The notes under the pieces: model-generated
Told to the model about the DNA's origin: nothing
Databases searched by the model: none
Seen by the model: the letters and a program-made list of their open reading frames with translations, nothing else
Translations under genes and position numbers: made by a program
Shown: positions 35,361 through 48,240 of the stretch, piece after piece
Layout: each line of letters opens with the position of its first letter
How positions within the stretch are numbered: the first letter of the stretch is position 1
Source of the DNA: Chlorops oryzae
Lineage: Eukaryota; Arthropoda; Insecta; Diptera; Chloropidae
DNA: 64,000 nucleotides
Assembly: GCA_020466095.1 (NCBI GenBank)
Contig: CM035809.1
Span: 1,424,798 to 1,488,797 of the forward strand
Direction: 5' to 3'

Positions 35361-38300
35361 CGGCACAATGGCTGCATGCAAGTTTTCGCAAATTCGTACT
35401 GATAGTAGCTCACTCATACAGCCTTGCAAGTAAATATATGCGAGAAACATACAAACATGGGTACGTATATGCGATGCAACGAAAACGAGGGCAAGTGCGC
35501 CGAAAAATTTTGTTTATGCTGTGCAAACTTATGCACATATGTATATGCGACACAGCTTGCAGCGGCCGGCAACATAAGCTTTTTTGTTTATTTTCCCCTC
35601 GCATTTTCCATTCTCTTATTTACTGGGTCAGCTTATGTGCTATTGTTTTTGTGGTTGTTGTTAAAATGGCAGCATTATTGCCCAGGGGGCATTTTTAAAA
35701 GCCACTTTTTCCATGTTCAATGACAAATGTTGCTGCAAGCTGTCTTGCTGCATTCAAGCTACCTTGACACCATTTGAAGGAGCATCTCGCATGCAGCACG
35801 ACTAGTTCCTTAAAGCGAAGGACAACGCTTCGCTTTGTATGCTGCTGCGTCCTCGGAGAAGCATGCCTGCGTGCGCCTTGATGCATGCTGTACATAGTTT
35901 TGAAGGTTCTTCTCCTCATATTTTATGCTGCGGTCTCACTCTGGATATTTATAGCTTGCTCCAGTGACCTTATTTCGTGCAGCTTTCGGCTTTTTTTTAT
36001 TGCTGCTTTAAACTGCACGTATTTATCACAATTTCTATGAAGAATTAAGTACAGTTGGAACATTTTGATAAATGTTTTCATCTTGTTTTTCTTTTTGATT
36101 AAAGTGGAGCAAGGATTCATGTTGATGTTGTTCGGAGAACTTTTATGTGGTATTTTATTGTTAATTTTAATCAAATTTAATAGCATTTTCGTGACCGCGG
36201 ATTCGATGATGCTGAATGTTCAGTAAGGTGACCATTACAGAAGAATAAATAAATGTAGAAAATGAAAAAAATCATTTTTAAAAGGATATTTTATCATCTT
36301 ATATTTGACACAAATTGAACTCAAATGCGAACTGATATAGTCGATTTGATGGTGCCAAATAATCTTTAAAATTACTGTAAGAGTTTAAGATAAACCTACA
36401 TGAAGCAACAAAGTGGTTCAAGGTGGTTCGAAGAGGTTTATTTAGCAACAGAAAGGGAGGTTCATTTTTTTTTTTTTTTTTGAAATAACATGAGTGGACT
36501 ATAAAAATAGGCGGGAAATTATTGCTGATTTACAGCTGATTGCCGCAGCAAGGCTAATAAATAATTTCTTTGAGCGACTTAAAATGGCATCGTTCCAAAT
36601 TCAAGCGAACACACAAAAATCGAAAGAAAAAAGAAAAATCATAAATGGAATCCGTCGAGTAAACATCGAATATCCGAACGGTTTTCTCTCAATGCTAATT
36701 GATATTCCTCGCCCACATTTCTCCGCATCATTGGCTTCTTCAGGCGTCAGAAATTATTGCAATTCTAATTGCAAAACACTAAAAGGAATTTCTGTTTACT
36801 TTACTCACAGCCATGCGTTCGGGTATAATTAAAGGTATTAATGGAGTGAAGCATATGAGAAAGTTTTCGTCGTATTACAAGCTTCTGGCTCCGTAAACCA
36901 CCGATGGAAGCGTAGTGAGCCGTATGAAATGGTGCGTGAAAATACTTAAGGACTATAATGGCTTTTAGGATTTTTTGGTGCTGGAAGGAGGAAAGTCGTG
37001 TAGGTGGAAGAATTTCATCATAAACTTTCGTCTCCATGAAGAATGAATGATTGAAAGAAATTTGGGGATTTTAAGAGAGGCTTTGAAAGTTGAAAATTGA
37101 AGGATTTGTGTAAGGAAATTGTAGATGGTAAGAATCAATACGGATTTTGAAAGGTACTGAAGTTCAAAGTTATAAACGGGAATTCCGATGAATTACGGGA
37201 TTATATTGTGCGGGAATTTTAATAGTTATGAGGGCCTTTTTTAAATGTTACTTGACCGTTAGAAGATTTCCAACGACCGAAGAAAATCCATGTTATTTAA
37301 AAGCACAACATAGGATTTCCCCAGCAAATGTCCCTGGCGTTGGAGACATATTTGCTTTAATAGATTATAAAATCATTTCCTGCTTTATAAGACCCACAAA
37401 AGGGACAAACTAGCCGCCATTTATATCAATTAAAACCAACAAAAAATGTTTAAGGGAACAAGGCTTTGTGGGATGATAATAAAGCTAAAAATAGGGGAAA
37501 AAATATGAAAACTAAGAGGATAAAGAGGGAAAAACTAGTTGGAAAATCAAAGTAGAAAGCAGGATAAGGTCGTGTAATTAAATTGGGTTAATTAGAACAA
37601 AAAGGATATGAATGAAAGAACCGCAAAAAGAAGAGAAAGAAAAGTAAACAAATGTGCTGAGAAAATGGGAAAGACGAAAACTCATCACGGAGTTCCACGT
37701 TTGAGCCCATGAGGGAGAAAACATAATAAATATCGTAACATAACTGACTGAAAATAGCAACAATAAAACTGTCAACTTCCGGTCGCATTTGCCGTTTTGT
37801 ACAACTCCTTTTCTCTCTCTCTCTGTGTGTGTGTGTGTGCGTGTGTGTGCAAAGTTAAATGAAAAACACAGAGGAAAACAAGCGGCAGCTAACCACAAAA
37901 TGAAGTCCCGTTGTGCGATCAATGATTTAAAGCCCTTTTTGTGGGCGTAATGAAAATAAATAAAACTCGGCATTACGATAAAAGCACAACGAGAACAATA
38001 TCGTGCAGAGAAATTTCCTAAAAGAAATGAAATGAGGAAAAACCGACCCCTAGGGCTAAAGACACAAGCACAAGCACAAGCACGGGAACTACTACTACGA
38101 TTCATTATGCTTACTTTTGCAAAAGTTATTTCCGCTCGCTTTTGAGCTTGCAATTTAGCATGGTTATTGCAATAAAAATGGCGACATTTGCCAGTCATAT
38201 GGAAGAAAAGAGGAGAGGAGAGCAAAAGAGCAAGCTTAGTAGAAAAGCAGAACATAGAATGAAAACTGATGACGACATTATGTTTCGCATAGCGGTGTCA

Positions 38301-41300
38301 CCTTTAGCATTGTGCCCATTTCAGTTCGGCCTTTTGATCTTTGAGGCTTTTATGGACGTACCCTTTTGTCGCTCGCATTATTATATGAGCTCATATTAAC
38401 GAGTCGTTTTACTAAACGTACAACGAAACACATACGTATGTATGTAGATACACATATCCGGACGTACATATGTCTATTTCCGCTGGTATGTTCGAGCGCG
38501 CTGTGTTGTTCAAATTTCGTAGCATAAATGAAGGCGTTTTGCAAACACGAAGGCATCGCATCACATTACGTTGACATGACTTGAATACATAAACATAAAA
38601 TAATAACGAAAGCAACAGCAAGAGTCACACGAAAGCGGAGCAAAAACGACAATAACAACAACAACAACAACAACAACAACACGAAATATCAGCAACACAT
38701 TACCACATTTGCCAATACACGTACATATATAAATCATGTGTATGCGTGTGTTCAACAAAAGCAGAAGACATAATTGCGAATGGCGAAACAAAACGAAATG
38801 CAGAAATTGGGTCAATAGTATATAAGCAGGGAAAGGTACTTATTTTTCATTCCGTTTTGTTTTGATTTTCTTTTCTTTTTTTTTTTTGGTGTTCTTTCAC
38901 TTTCGTTGGGAGTTTTATTTCGTAGAGCCACAAACAAGCAACGAGAGAATGAAGCACAAATTTTGTGAGAGTTGAGCTTGAGTTTAAAGAACTTCAAAAA
39001 TGTGGAGAACAGAGCGAAAGCAGCATAAAAGAGAGTTTTCGCATTGCTAAGAGCGTTTGATGAACATTCGGAAAGAGCTTATTTCGGGGAAACCAATGTC
39101 GAATATGCTTGCCTCAGATATTTGGAGTTTTTGCTGCAATAAAGACCTCTGTAGGTATGTAATGTTATACAAAGTTTGAGAAAATTAATCTTCACTTTGA
39201 TGAAAATCGAAAATGTTTTGATTTAAAGGGAGAATCTGGTTGAACAAATTATATTTTTATGCCGCAGGATTCGAGGATTTTTTTAAAAAAAGAAAAGTAG
39301 TATAAAATGAGTTTTGCACGGATATTTGAATAATGTTAGCATGCTTATAGGGTGGAAATGCCGCTTTTTTTTTTTGAAAGAAAGTAACTTGCATTTTTGG
39401 CAGCTATTTCGATGATATTTTACTTAAATTAAATTACTTCGGCTTTATTTACAATCTTCTTTAAAAATACAAGATGAAAATTTTATTGTTGTATTAAAAA
39501 GTTGCATACTTTCGGGAGTAAAGGTATTGGTATATGAAATATTTCAATGTTTTCGAAAGTGATGATCTTTAAGAGACTACAACGTGAGAAGATTTCAATA
39601 TTCTCCAGTCAAAAATCCTAAAAATGGCGTACATTTATGCTACGCCTCTCTTAACATCGTTCGAAGAGAAAATCATTGCTTCGATGGGCAGTTCTCTTTG
39701 GCAGAATTTCGAGAACCTTACAGTTAAAACAAATTAATAGCAATGTAACCATAGAGTGTGAAAAATTTTGTTCAAACACCTCAAAATATGCTATGCTTTT
39801 TTGCTAAACTAGGCGCATTTGGCTCAAGCCGTAAGCAACTTTGCTTCGAATGAAGTTTAAAAAAATGCAGTAATTGTCTCAGTATTTTAGGAAATTTCTT
39901 TTAATCCTCAGGCCTTGTTTGGATTAATCTTTCAATAAGCCTTCATTGATATTTCAAAAGCCTGATTTCGTGGTGAAAGAAATTAAATGCTGAAGCTCGG
40001 CATGTTTTTTAATGTAAAAAAGCTCACATCCATGAGTTTTTACTTACGATGTTTGTAAATGATTTGAAGAAGATCCAATTGAAATGACCTTGGTGAGAAT
40101 GTGTTCAAATAACTAAATTTTCAAAAATGAATTGACTGACTATTAAAATAAAACAAAAATCGTGCTATTTATATTACGAAGGCTCAGTTTTTCCAAGAAA
40201 AGTGCCTATAATTATTGCATAGAATAAACCAGATTGTTTTTTAGAAAACGGCTCCAAGCAACCATAGATCAAAAATGAAATTTGTATGTCCAGATTCCTA
40301 AAAGGCGCACCTCGTAAATGACTTCAAAATATGCACCTAAAAATATGCATTTAAATTTAAAAATATATTAGTTAATTCTCCACTGAAACACTTGAGTTGG
40401 TCTTTGTTGAGCAGACTTTCTTAAAGCATTCCTAAAGCTCCGCTAATAAAGACTTAAAATAATATTAAATTGGCTTTTAAATATTTAAGAGCATACATTT
40501 GGGTGTTGAGTTTAAATATTGAAATAGTTCTTATGTGAAATATCCTTTTTTTTTACAAAATAAAGAATGATTTGTTATTCTCCCTTCTGAGAGGGTTTTC
40601 ATCCCAACTCCCTGATTCTCCTCATTTAAAATGATCTTGGTAGTCCCTTTGCTTTATTTAACAAAAGAACAACTCCTAAAAGTGTTCTTATAATTTAACA
40701 CTGTCACTCCAAAATTTTTGTCTTTAAATCCGCTCAGAATCGCTTAAATTTTTAATGAAAATTGCACATGCTCATGATAAATTCTTTTGCCTTTCGTTTC
40801 GTTTATTTATTTTAGAAACTTCGCAGCGTGGTTGGAGCTCATAAAGGACGAGAATTCGTTGATGCTCCTTTTTTTTCCTTCCTTCTTTTGCTTATAATTT
40901 GACTCAGCTGAAGCGGAAGTGGCACACGAAATGAACAAACGTTGTTGCTATTTTGCTTGTTTGTGAAAGTGCCCTTCCATTTTCCCTGTTTTTTATTTTT
41001 ATTTTTCGCTTGCCATTTCCCTTTTTTTTTCCTCATTTTTTGCGATAACTTCCCACATCGACTCACGCGAGCGGGGAGCACACGAAAGCGGGGAGTAAGA
41101 ATAAAAGAAAAACGAAAAACTTTATCAGCTTACAAATTCAAATGAAGTTTTCCAACCGATATGAACATTTCGTGCCCGTCTGTCAATATCGTTGAACGCA
41201 GGGTTGCCAGCTTTTGGATTGTTTGTCGTTTCCATAGATGGATGCAGTGGAGTGTTCCTGATTTCGACGCATTTTCTAAAATTACCACGACGCTTTTAAG

Positions 41301-42074
41301 CTGATTTAATAGCGCGTATAAAATCCTTATTGTGGGGAACTTTTTCTTTCCTTTTTTTTATTTTTGGCTGCTGCTGCTGCTTCTGCTTTACTCAATTCAA
41401 TTTTCGTCGCTACAAATTTATATTCGTCCTTCGCCCTTATTTTTTCTCCCTGCTGCTGCCCGCTCGGCGAACGATGCTAAATAATTTGCTTCTAATAAAG
41501 GAGTTGCCTTTTTTTGCGCTCTCCTTTTTTTTTGAAAAACTTTTCAAAGGTAATATTAAATGAAGGGTGAAAATTATTTCATTATTACAGCGCTGCTCAT
41601 TAGGTTGAAGCACTTGGCGACGGAGTAAATACCTCATTCAATTTGAGATAAGCAAAGTCCTCCGAGAGGTGCTGAAGCATGTTGGAATTAAGGTAATTGC
41701 ACCTCATCTCCGTATAAGATTTATCTGATCCTCTAATAAGACGAAATTTCTCATGTGTGTGCTGCCATTTAGAAAATAAACTCATACCAATGGAGGTCCT
41801 TATTTCTAGAGCGTATTCAGCAGTCATTTTAAGTAACGCATTAAAGGAAAGAACTTTTTATTAGCTCCTTTCCTTAAAGTGAAATAAACACAAAAGGTTT
41901 GAAAATGGGTTCATGAAAGAAGTATTGGCATTTGCATAAGGGAGTTTTTTTTAGGCTGGACAAAATTGATGACCAGGGCAACGAGAAATATTTAAATTGA
42001 GCCCTAAAAGTATGCACGTCAGTTTTTAAGAAAAATAAAATGAATTATCAAGTATTTTCCTGTGGAACTTAACA
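35361..42074. other. Glut4EF distal intron (first part)
   Basis: No exon or element recognised. ORFs up to 225 codons (37578-38255, minus) are Phe/Ser/Cys-rich translations of oligo-purine/pyrimidine DNA without homology. Low-GC DNA with scattered microsatellites. Confidence 0.55.
38647..38682. repeat. (CAA)n microsatellite
   Basis: About 11 CAA units in the Glut4EF intron. Other short tracts nearby: (GT)n at about 37822-37850 and (CA)n at about 52505-52522. Confidence 0.85.
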
Positions 42075-43664
42075 AGCAAACATTTTCGGAGTGCTCGTAT
42101 TTATGATTCCGCATGGAGTCGGAAATATGAAGAAAATATGAGACCTATATTTGTGAGTCCGAAAGGAGAGAAGATATATGAAGTTATATGACTCTTAAAT
42201 GAGCGGAAATAAGAGTCCGATTTAAGTGCGGAAAGAGTTATATATAGTAGTACAAATGAAATCCATTATTTCATATGATGGCGTATTTATCTGATCTCGC
42301 GTTGTAATAAGTAGATCGTGTTCCGCTAGGGGCATTAGAGAGATGACAGTTCCACTACTAAATAGAGCATTTTTTACTCTTTTTTGATTGATTGATTCAG
42401 TTTTGTTTTGAGAGCTTTCAAAGATGAATCCAAAGAGTAAAATTCGCTACCATTTCTACAGTTTTTTGCGATTAAGGAAAACAAAGCAAGCCAGGCGTGA
42501 AAATGTGCAATATTTTATGGACCTGAATATTTGTAACAGCTCAATTCAAGCGCATATTTGTGTTTCGTCGAATCCGTTCCGTAACTTCGATAGTCAAGGA
42601 TGCACACGCACTTGAAGGCATTGTCTGAAAATGTCGATAAAATCATGGAAATTATCGAGTCCGACCGTGATGTTTAGCACTGTTTCGATTGCAAAGAGCT
42701 AAAGATTGCAACAAAAAACCGTTTTGGAACCATTGAATAAGGCTGGATTACATAAGAAGCTCGATGTATGGGTGCCTTACGAGTTAACGCAAAAAAACTC
42801 ATAGACCGAATTTTCCATTGCGATAACTCTGTGCTAACCGCAATCAAAATCGACCCATTTCTGAAGCGGTTGGTGACTGTGATGAAAAGTGGGTCACTTA
42901 CGACAAGTCAGCGAAAACGGTCGTGGTCGAAACCTGTGAACCGGCGGAAACGGTGGCACAGCCAGGATTGACGGCCAGGAAGGTTGCTGTGTAGTTTGGT
43001 GCATTGGCAGGAATTATCTACTAGTGAGCTGCTCCCATACGGCAAACTTATTCCGGAACTCTGCATGTCCAACAATTGGACCGTCTGAAGGAAGCAATTC
43101 GCCCTAAGGGCCAGCTTGGCCATAGAGAGGAATTTGTTCCATCAGACAACGCCAGCCACAACATCGATAGTGACTCGCCAGAAGCTCCGGGAGTTTTGGT
43201 TGGGAGTTCTTCTGCATCCACCTAATAGTTCCGGACCGGGCCCCAAGTGATACACACTGTTCCTGTCCATGGCCGAACAATCTGCTTGGTAAACATTCGC
43301 GTTCAACGAGTTCGAAATTCGACTGTCTCAATTTTTTGTCTATAGTGACCCAGGGCTTTATGACGAGCATAATCGAAATTACCTTTAAAATGGCAACAAG
43401 TTTATCGAACAAACGGCGCATATTTGACCTAAAATCGGGTCATTCTAACTATCTTAAATAAAGCCCTCAATTTAATGCAAAAATAATGGATTTCTTTTTA
43501 CTACACCTAATATGACTCCAATATGAGCTCCTACGGTATATGGAATTGGACTCATATAGGACGATCTTCGTAAAAAGAGAAAACACCTAAATGAGCTTAT
43601 TATGAGGGCTCCGACTCCAAATTAGGAGTCATATATTACTCTTTTAGGTTTCAGAATGTTTGCT
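42075..43664. repeat. Inverted-repeat element that hosts the mariner relic
   Basis: AGCAAACATTTTCGG near 42073 and AATGTTTGCTGGGT ending about 43668 form outward inverted ends. Between them, on both sides of the decayed mariner, lie related stretches rich in GAGTCC/GGACTC and ATATGA words. This is consistent with an older MITE split by the mariner. Boundaries are approximate. Confidence 0.35.
42241..43510 (+). mobile_element. Decayed mariner of the same family, opposite orientation
   Basis: Near full-length but broken copy. The 3' end is intact (CTACACCTAA then TA at 43511); the 5' end is degraded. Pre-ORF sequence (ATCTCGCGTTGTA.., CGTGTTCCGCTAG) and the start MNPKSKIRY at 42424 match the intact element's MDISKEKIRY. 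Frameshifts and deletions scatter the transposase over several frames; the LDVWVPYELT-like and KIDPFLKRLVT segments survive. It faces the intact copy, 422 bp away. Confidence 0.9.
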
Positions 43665-43932
43665 GGGTAGTTCAAGCTTTTGAATGATCCGTAAAAATCC
43701 ATTATACCCTTTCTGAAGGTGTGTATATATGGGCGTGTTTTCAAGAAAACAAAGAAAAAATTTCAAAATTTTAACATACATATTTTTAGGGCTCAATTTA
43801 AATATTTGTAGTGTCCCTGCTGAAGCCGTCACTATAGTCAAAACAGACGTTTGAAGGAGTCTGAAGTGAGAATAGATGTTGGAAATAAATGACTAGTCTT
43901 CCAGGTTTTTTTAGATGGGAACCTTCAATATA

Positions 43933-45220
43933 TTAGGTGTAGTAAAAAAAAATCCATTATTTTTGCATTAAATTGAGGGCTTTATTTAAGATAGTTAGAA
44001 TGACCCGATTTAGGTCAAATATGCGCCGTTTTGTTCGATAACTTGTTGCCATTTTAAAGGTAATTTCATTATGCCTCTCTCATAGAAGCCCTCGTTCCTA
44101 TTAGCAAAAAATTGAGACAGTCGAATTTCAGAAGCCTCTCTTGAAGCGAATGTTTCACCAGCAAAATTGTTCGCCATGGACAGGAACAGATGGTAATCAC
44201 TTGGTGCCAGGTCCGGACTATAAGGTGGATGCAGAAGAACCTCCCAACCAAACTCCCGGAGCTTCTGGCGAGTCACTATCGATGTGTGTGGCCTGGCGTT
44301 GTCCTGATGGAACACAATTCCTCTCCTATTGGCCAAAGCTGGCCGCTTATGGGCGATTGCTTCCTTCAGACGGTCCAATTGTTGACAGTAGAGTTCCGAG
44401 TTAAGAGTTTTGCCGTATGGGAGCAGCTCATAGTAGATAATTGCCTGCCAATCCCACCAAACACACAGCAAAACCTTCCTGGCCGTCAATCCTGGCTTGG
44501 CCACCGTTTCCGCCGGTTCACCGTGTTTCGACCACGACCGTTTTCGCTTGACGTTGTCGTAAGTGACCCACTTTTCATCACCAGTCACCAACCGCTTCAG
44601 AAATGGGTCGATTTTGTTGCGGTTCAGCAGCGATTCGCAGATGGAAATTCGGTCTGTGAGGTTTTTTTGCGTTAACTCGTGTGGCACCCATACATCGAGC
44701 TTCTTTGTGTATCCAGCCTTATTCAAATGGTTCCAAACGGTTTTTTGTGCAATCTTTAGCTCTTTTGCAATCGAAACAGTGCTAACATGACGGTCGGACT
44801 CGATAATTTCCATGATTTTATCGACATTTTCGACAATTGGCCTTCCAGTGCGTGGTGCATCCTTGACATTGAAGTTACCGGAACGGAATCGACGAAACCA
44901 AAATTGCGCATGATTGGCTGTTACAGTATCAGGTCCATAAACGCTTTTCACATTTTTAGCCGCCTGGCTTGCGTTTTCTCCCTTATCGAAGAAAAACTGT
45001 AAAATGTAACGAATTTTCTCTTTGCTGATGTCCATCTTTGACAAGCTCTCAAACAAAACTGAATCAATCAATCAAAAAAGTGTCAAAAAAGCTTTTTTAG
45101 TAGGAACTGTCATCTTTCTAATGCCCCCTAGCGGAACACGATCGGACTTATACAACGCGAGATGCAGATAAATAACGCCATCTATTGGAAAAATAATGGA
45201 TTTCTTTTTACTACACCTAA
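43933..45220 (-). mobile_element. Complete mariner element
   Basis: 1288 bp with terminal inverted repeats starting TTAGGTGTAGTAAAAA, near-identical over about 30 bp and flanked by TA duplications (43931-43932 and 45221-45222). It carries the open transposase frame on the minus strand. Its right end lies directly beside another TA-flanked MITE. Length, TIRs, TSD and intact ORF together suggest a recent insertion. Confidence 0.94.
44010..45071 (-). CDS. Mariner transposase, full-length open frame
   Basis: An uninterrupted 353-codon frame. The likely true start is the second Met (MDISKEK, position 45035), giving 341 aa, because the decayed sister copy starts at the equivalent Met. Order: N-terminal HTH pair (paired-like region with GRP-type APRTGRP linker), WVPHELT, then the DDE catalytic domain: D in VTGDEKW, D in FHQDNARPHT, D in YSPDLAPSDYHLF. 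Thirty-four residues separate the last two, the DD34D signature of mariner. Length is normal for the family. It catalyses cut-and-paste transposition at TA. No stop or frameshift is visible, so the protein may be functional. Subfamily is not assigned. Confidence 0.96.
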   Translation of the reverse strand: MIDSVLFESLSKMDISKEKIRYILQFFFDKGENASQAAKNVKSVYGPDTVTANHAQFWFRRFRSGNFNVKDAPRTGRPIVENVDKIMEIIESDRHVSTVSIAKELKIAQKTVWNHLNKAGYTKKLDVWVPHELTQKNLTDRISICESLLNRNKIDPFLKRLVTGDEKWVTYDNVKRKRSWSKHGEPAETVAKPGLTARKVLLCVWWDWQAIIYYELLPYGKTLNSELYCQQLDRLKEAIAHKRPALANRRGIVFHQDNARPHTSIVTRQKLREFGWEVLLHPPYSPDLAPSDYHLFLSMANNFAGETFASREASEIRLSQFFANRNEGFYERGIMKLPLKWQQVIEQNGAYLT

Positions 45221-45226
45221 TATATA

Positions 45227-45809
45227 TTAGGGTGTCCCAAAAAAATTGGCTGTCATATCGGCAACGAAAATTTCAAATGTAAGCCTGGAAGTATGCAACA
45301 TCTTTTTGTTATAATGTTTTCAAAAAGAGAATGGGACATAGCTTTGGAACTATAAGAGGATGATTCATATTTCCTTTAACAAATTACAAAGGAATTCGAA
45401 TTCTTTGAAATTGCATCATTACATTTAACCATAATGTTATAAAATTTAGAAATTATGAAGCCTCTTTTTTGTGACGCCCAAATTTGTTTATAAAAATTGC
45501 TATTATATTAAAAGACGCATAAAAACCTTATAAAATTAGTATATTTTGTAGTTTATGTAAGTGAGAACGAAGATTGGAACTTTTCCACCGATTAGTACCC
45601 AAAAATTCTGAAAAACATTGCCAATAAAGGAGCTAACACCAAAAAATTGGAAAAGCTGGTTTTTTTTAGGAAAATCCGTCTAGCGCAACCTCTAAACCTT
45701 TTAAGAAAAATCTGGAAAAAATTCTCAAAAATACTTTGACCCATAAGCTTTCAGAAACCTTCCGTTCAACTATTAAATTGGAAAAAAAAATTATTTTGGG
45801 ACATCCTAA
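45227..45809. mobile_element. TA-flanked MITE with TTAGG(G/A)TGTCCCAAAA ends
   Basis: 583 bp. Left end TTAGGGTGTCCCAAAAAAAT, right end (reverse) TTAGGATGTCCCAAAATAAT, TA on both flanks (45225-45226 and 45810-45811). No ORF of note. Ends and TSD fit a Tc1/mariner-type non-autonomous element. A sequence near 50780-50815 (GACACCCTAATATTTC) resembles a fragment of its end. Confidence 0.8.
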
Positions 45810-48189
45810 TATATATTTCCCGAACAAAATTTGTAACTGTCAATTATATGTTGTGACGTAGTTAAATTCCTACTCCAAGCAAATATGACTTCTTTACTTC
45901 GTTCCACTGCATTGACAGATGACATTACAATCAAGTAAGATTCCGCTTGGGTTATAGCTTTTCTGACATAACTTGCGTTTTTCCCACTTCTGTTTTTCCT
46001 TTTATTTCTCAGCACTTGCCACTCACAACTGTCATCTCAGCTCTCCATAACAATCACTTTTAAGTTGAAAATCATTTCTAAAAAAAAAAAAAGGAAATAA
46101 AAGGAAGACGCCATTCCATTTCGAAATGTTTTCATTTCTTTTCCCTCAAAGAAGTAATAATTTTATTCGGAAAACTTAATTTGATTGCAAATAAATAAGC
46201 ACATGTGACGATACTCGGTGCTCCGTACTCGGCATTTGGGATTCGGAATTCGGCATTCGCGGCAATAGACAATGGCAACGGTATTTTCTGATGTGACAAT
46301 GGCATGCGAACGTTTCAATGCTCTAAAGAAGCCATACATAGGAAACGGCACGATAACGCGATGGAATTTTATTTACTATGACTTCTTTTTGTATAAAAAT
46401 AAAAATAAATAGAAAATAGAACCCCCAAAACACCCTCTTCTCCCCGATCTCACAGTCCCGTCGTACATGCTTAACCCTCAAAATAGATAAACAGAAAGAA
46501 CCGCGAATAAGTGTAATCAAATAAAAGCCATAAAGCCTAAGCGTTGAGCTCTATTCGAAGCGAAACAAACCGAAGCATTAGGGGATGAAGGCTTTTTTAT
46601 ACGAATGTAGCACGTTAACGAATACATACATACATATAATATTAAGAATATAAATAGCTTGTTATAAAGCCGAAAGTGTGCTCGTATCAACACAAAAACC
46701 AAAAACAAAACCAAAACAAAAAAGAAAGCCCGAAACGGAAACGCAGAAACACAGAACTTCCTCAACTGAAACATATTGGCATAGGATGTTGACAACACAG
46801 AGGCATACTTTGAGGCGAAAACTTCTTTTCAATATTGCGTGCTTTCAATAAATTATGAATACAAAACTTATTTATTGCCCCTTGTTTCTGACTCTCCTTC
46901 AAAATGGTTTTATAGTTCAGCTCTGGTGTCAGTTTTATTTGGGGCTCATAATTTTCGTGACAGTAAATAAAACTGCTGATACGTTTGCCCCTGAAAATAT
47001 GTTTTTATTATTACTTTTGATATAAATAAAATGCGAATGTCAGGCAGGCGGGGGTTCAAAAGTTTTTGTTTCATTTTCACTCTTCGCATAAAAGTTTGAA
47101 GTTTTTCTTTTTTGGTTTTTCCTCTATTTTTTTTTTTTTTTTTTACTCTTGAAGGGATGAAATTATTGCCATCGTGAATGACGAGGGTAGAATGTGAATG
47201 CAAGCGAAACGAGAAACTATTTTGTGATGTTGAAAAGTGCTAAGAGCTTATGAATTCGTAAACATGAAATTGAAAGCATACTTTTTGGCGTTCATCAAAA
47301 AAACTTAATTTTGAACTTATGCGGATTGACTGAACTTTTTCATATCGTTCTACTGTCGAGGACAGTGTGTGTGTGTGTGGTGGGCGAGTATAGTGGGAGC
47401 ATCTTCTTGTAGAACTTATACAACGGTTTCGCCTAAAAGCATACTAAAAACGGGTTAATTGGATTTTGTTATATTGTGTTGTACGCATCACTTGTGCTGA
47501 ATACAAAATTTGGAGAGACAAACTTAACGATTCAATCAATGGAGAAGGAACGAATAAATCAATCAAAGAATGCATCAGTCAATGGAATAATTAAGCTAAT
47601 TAATAAATCGATCTAACAATAAAAAATGCGTAAAATATTAAATTAATAGAACAATAAATTTGAAGATGTACATACATATAATTTTATTCATCCACCAATC
47701 AACTATAGCACTAATCGTTAAATAAATCAATGAAGTCATAGATCAATCAGTCAATCAACCGATTGTCTAGTCAAATACTTATTAGAAGGGCTCGAAAAAA
47801 AATGCACTAAAATGAAGAAAAATTCGTTAAAACGAATAAAAAAATTCGGGTCAAGTCTCGCAGCTCATTCCTCTGAAGAATGTCCTTAAGGTCTTTGATG
47901 AATGTTTCGAAACATGATAAATGCTTTCGTATTCATTGTAATTAAGAACTCATTAATAAAATAGCCAAAAAAAAATATCCAAATCAAATTTTTTAAGCAC
48001 ATTTTCCAGATGCATTAATTTCGACACATTTGTGCGGTATTTTTCATCCTTTTTATCTCGCTTTTTGTCACTTTTTGGGCATATTTTTCAATTAGGTTTT
48101 GAAAAAAATCACAAAGAAAAGCAGAAAACTTATTGAGTTCCATATTAAGACTTGGTTTCAAATAATCCTTGTCCAATACATACAAAATG
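45810..48189. other. Glut4EF intron between the MITE and the ratchet site
   Basis: No feature beyond short repeats such as ATTCGG(A/C)ATTCGG near 46235-46260 and a GT run at 47367. No gene. Confidence 0.55.
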
Positions 48190-48240
48190 CAAGCAGATAC
48201 TTACCTAAAATGAAAACAGAAAAAGGGAGAAAACAAATTT
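48190..48240 (-). promoter_or_regulatory. Zero-length recursive splice site (ratchet point)
   Basis: On the minus strand a long pyrimidine tract (TTTTCTCCCTTTTTCTG and TTTTCATTTTAG) is followed with no gap by GTAAGTATC; the junction is between 48205 and 48204. This juxtaposed 3'/5' splice site is the recognised form of recursive splicing sites in long fly introns. It lies in the 14.4-kb interval between the candidate exon at 48961 and the zinc-finger exon at 34515, on the correct strand. Confidence 0.65.

Noticed and set aside
37578..38255. 225-codon minus-strand ORF
   Set aside because: Phe/Ser/Cys/Thr-His-rich translation of simple-sequence DNA (GT repeat gives a THTHT run), no domain, no splice context.
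44141..44790. Plus-strand ORFs within the mariner
   Set aside because: Antisense frames of the transposase gene.
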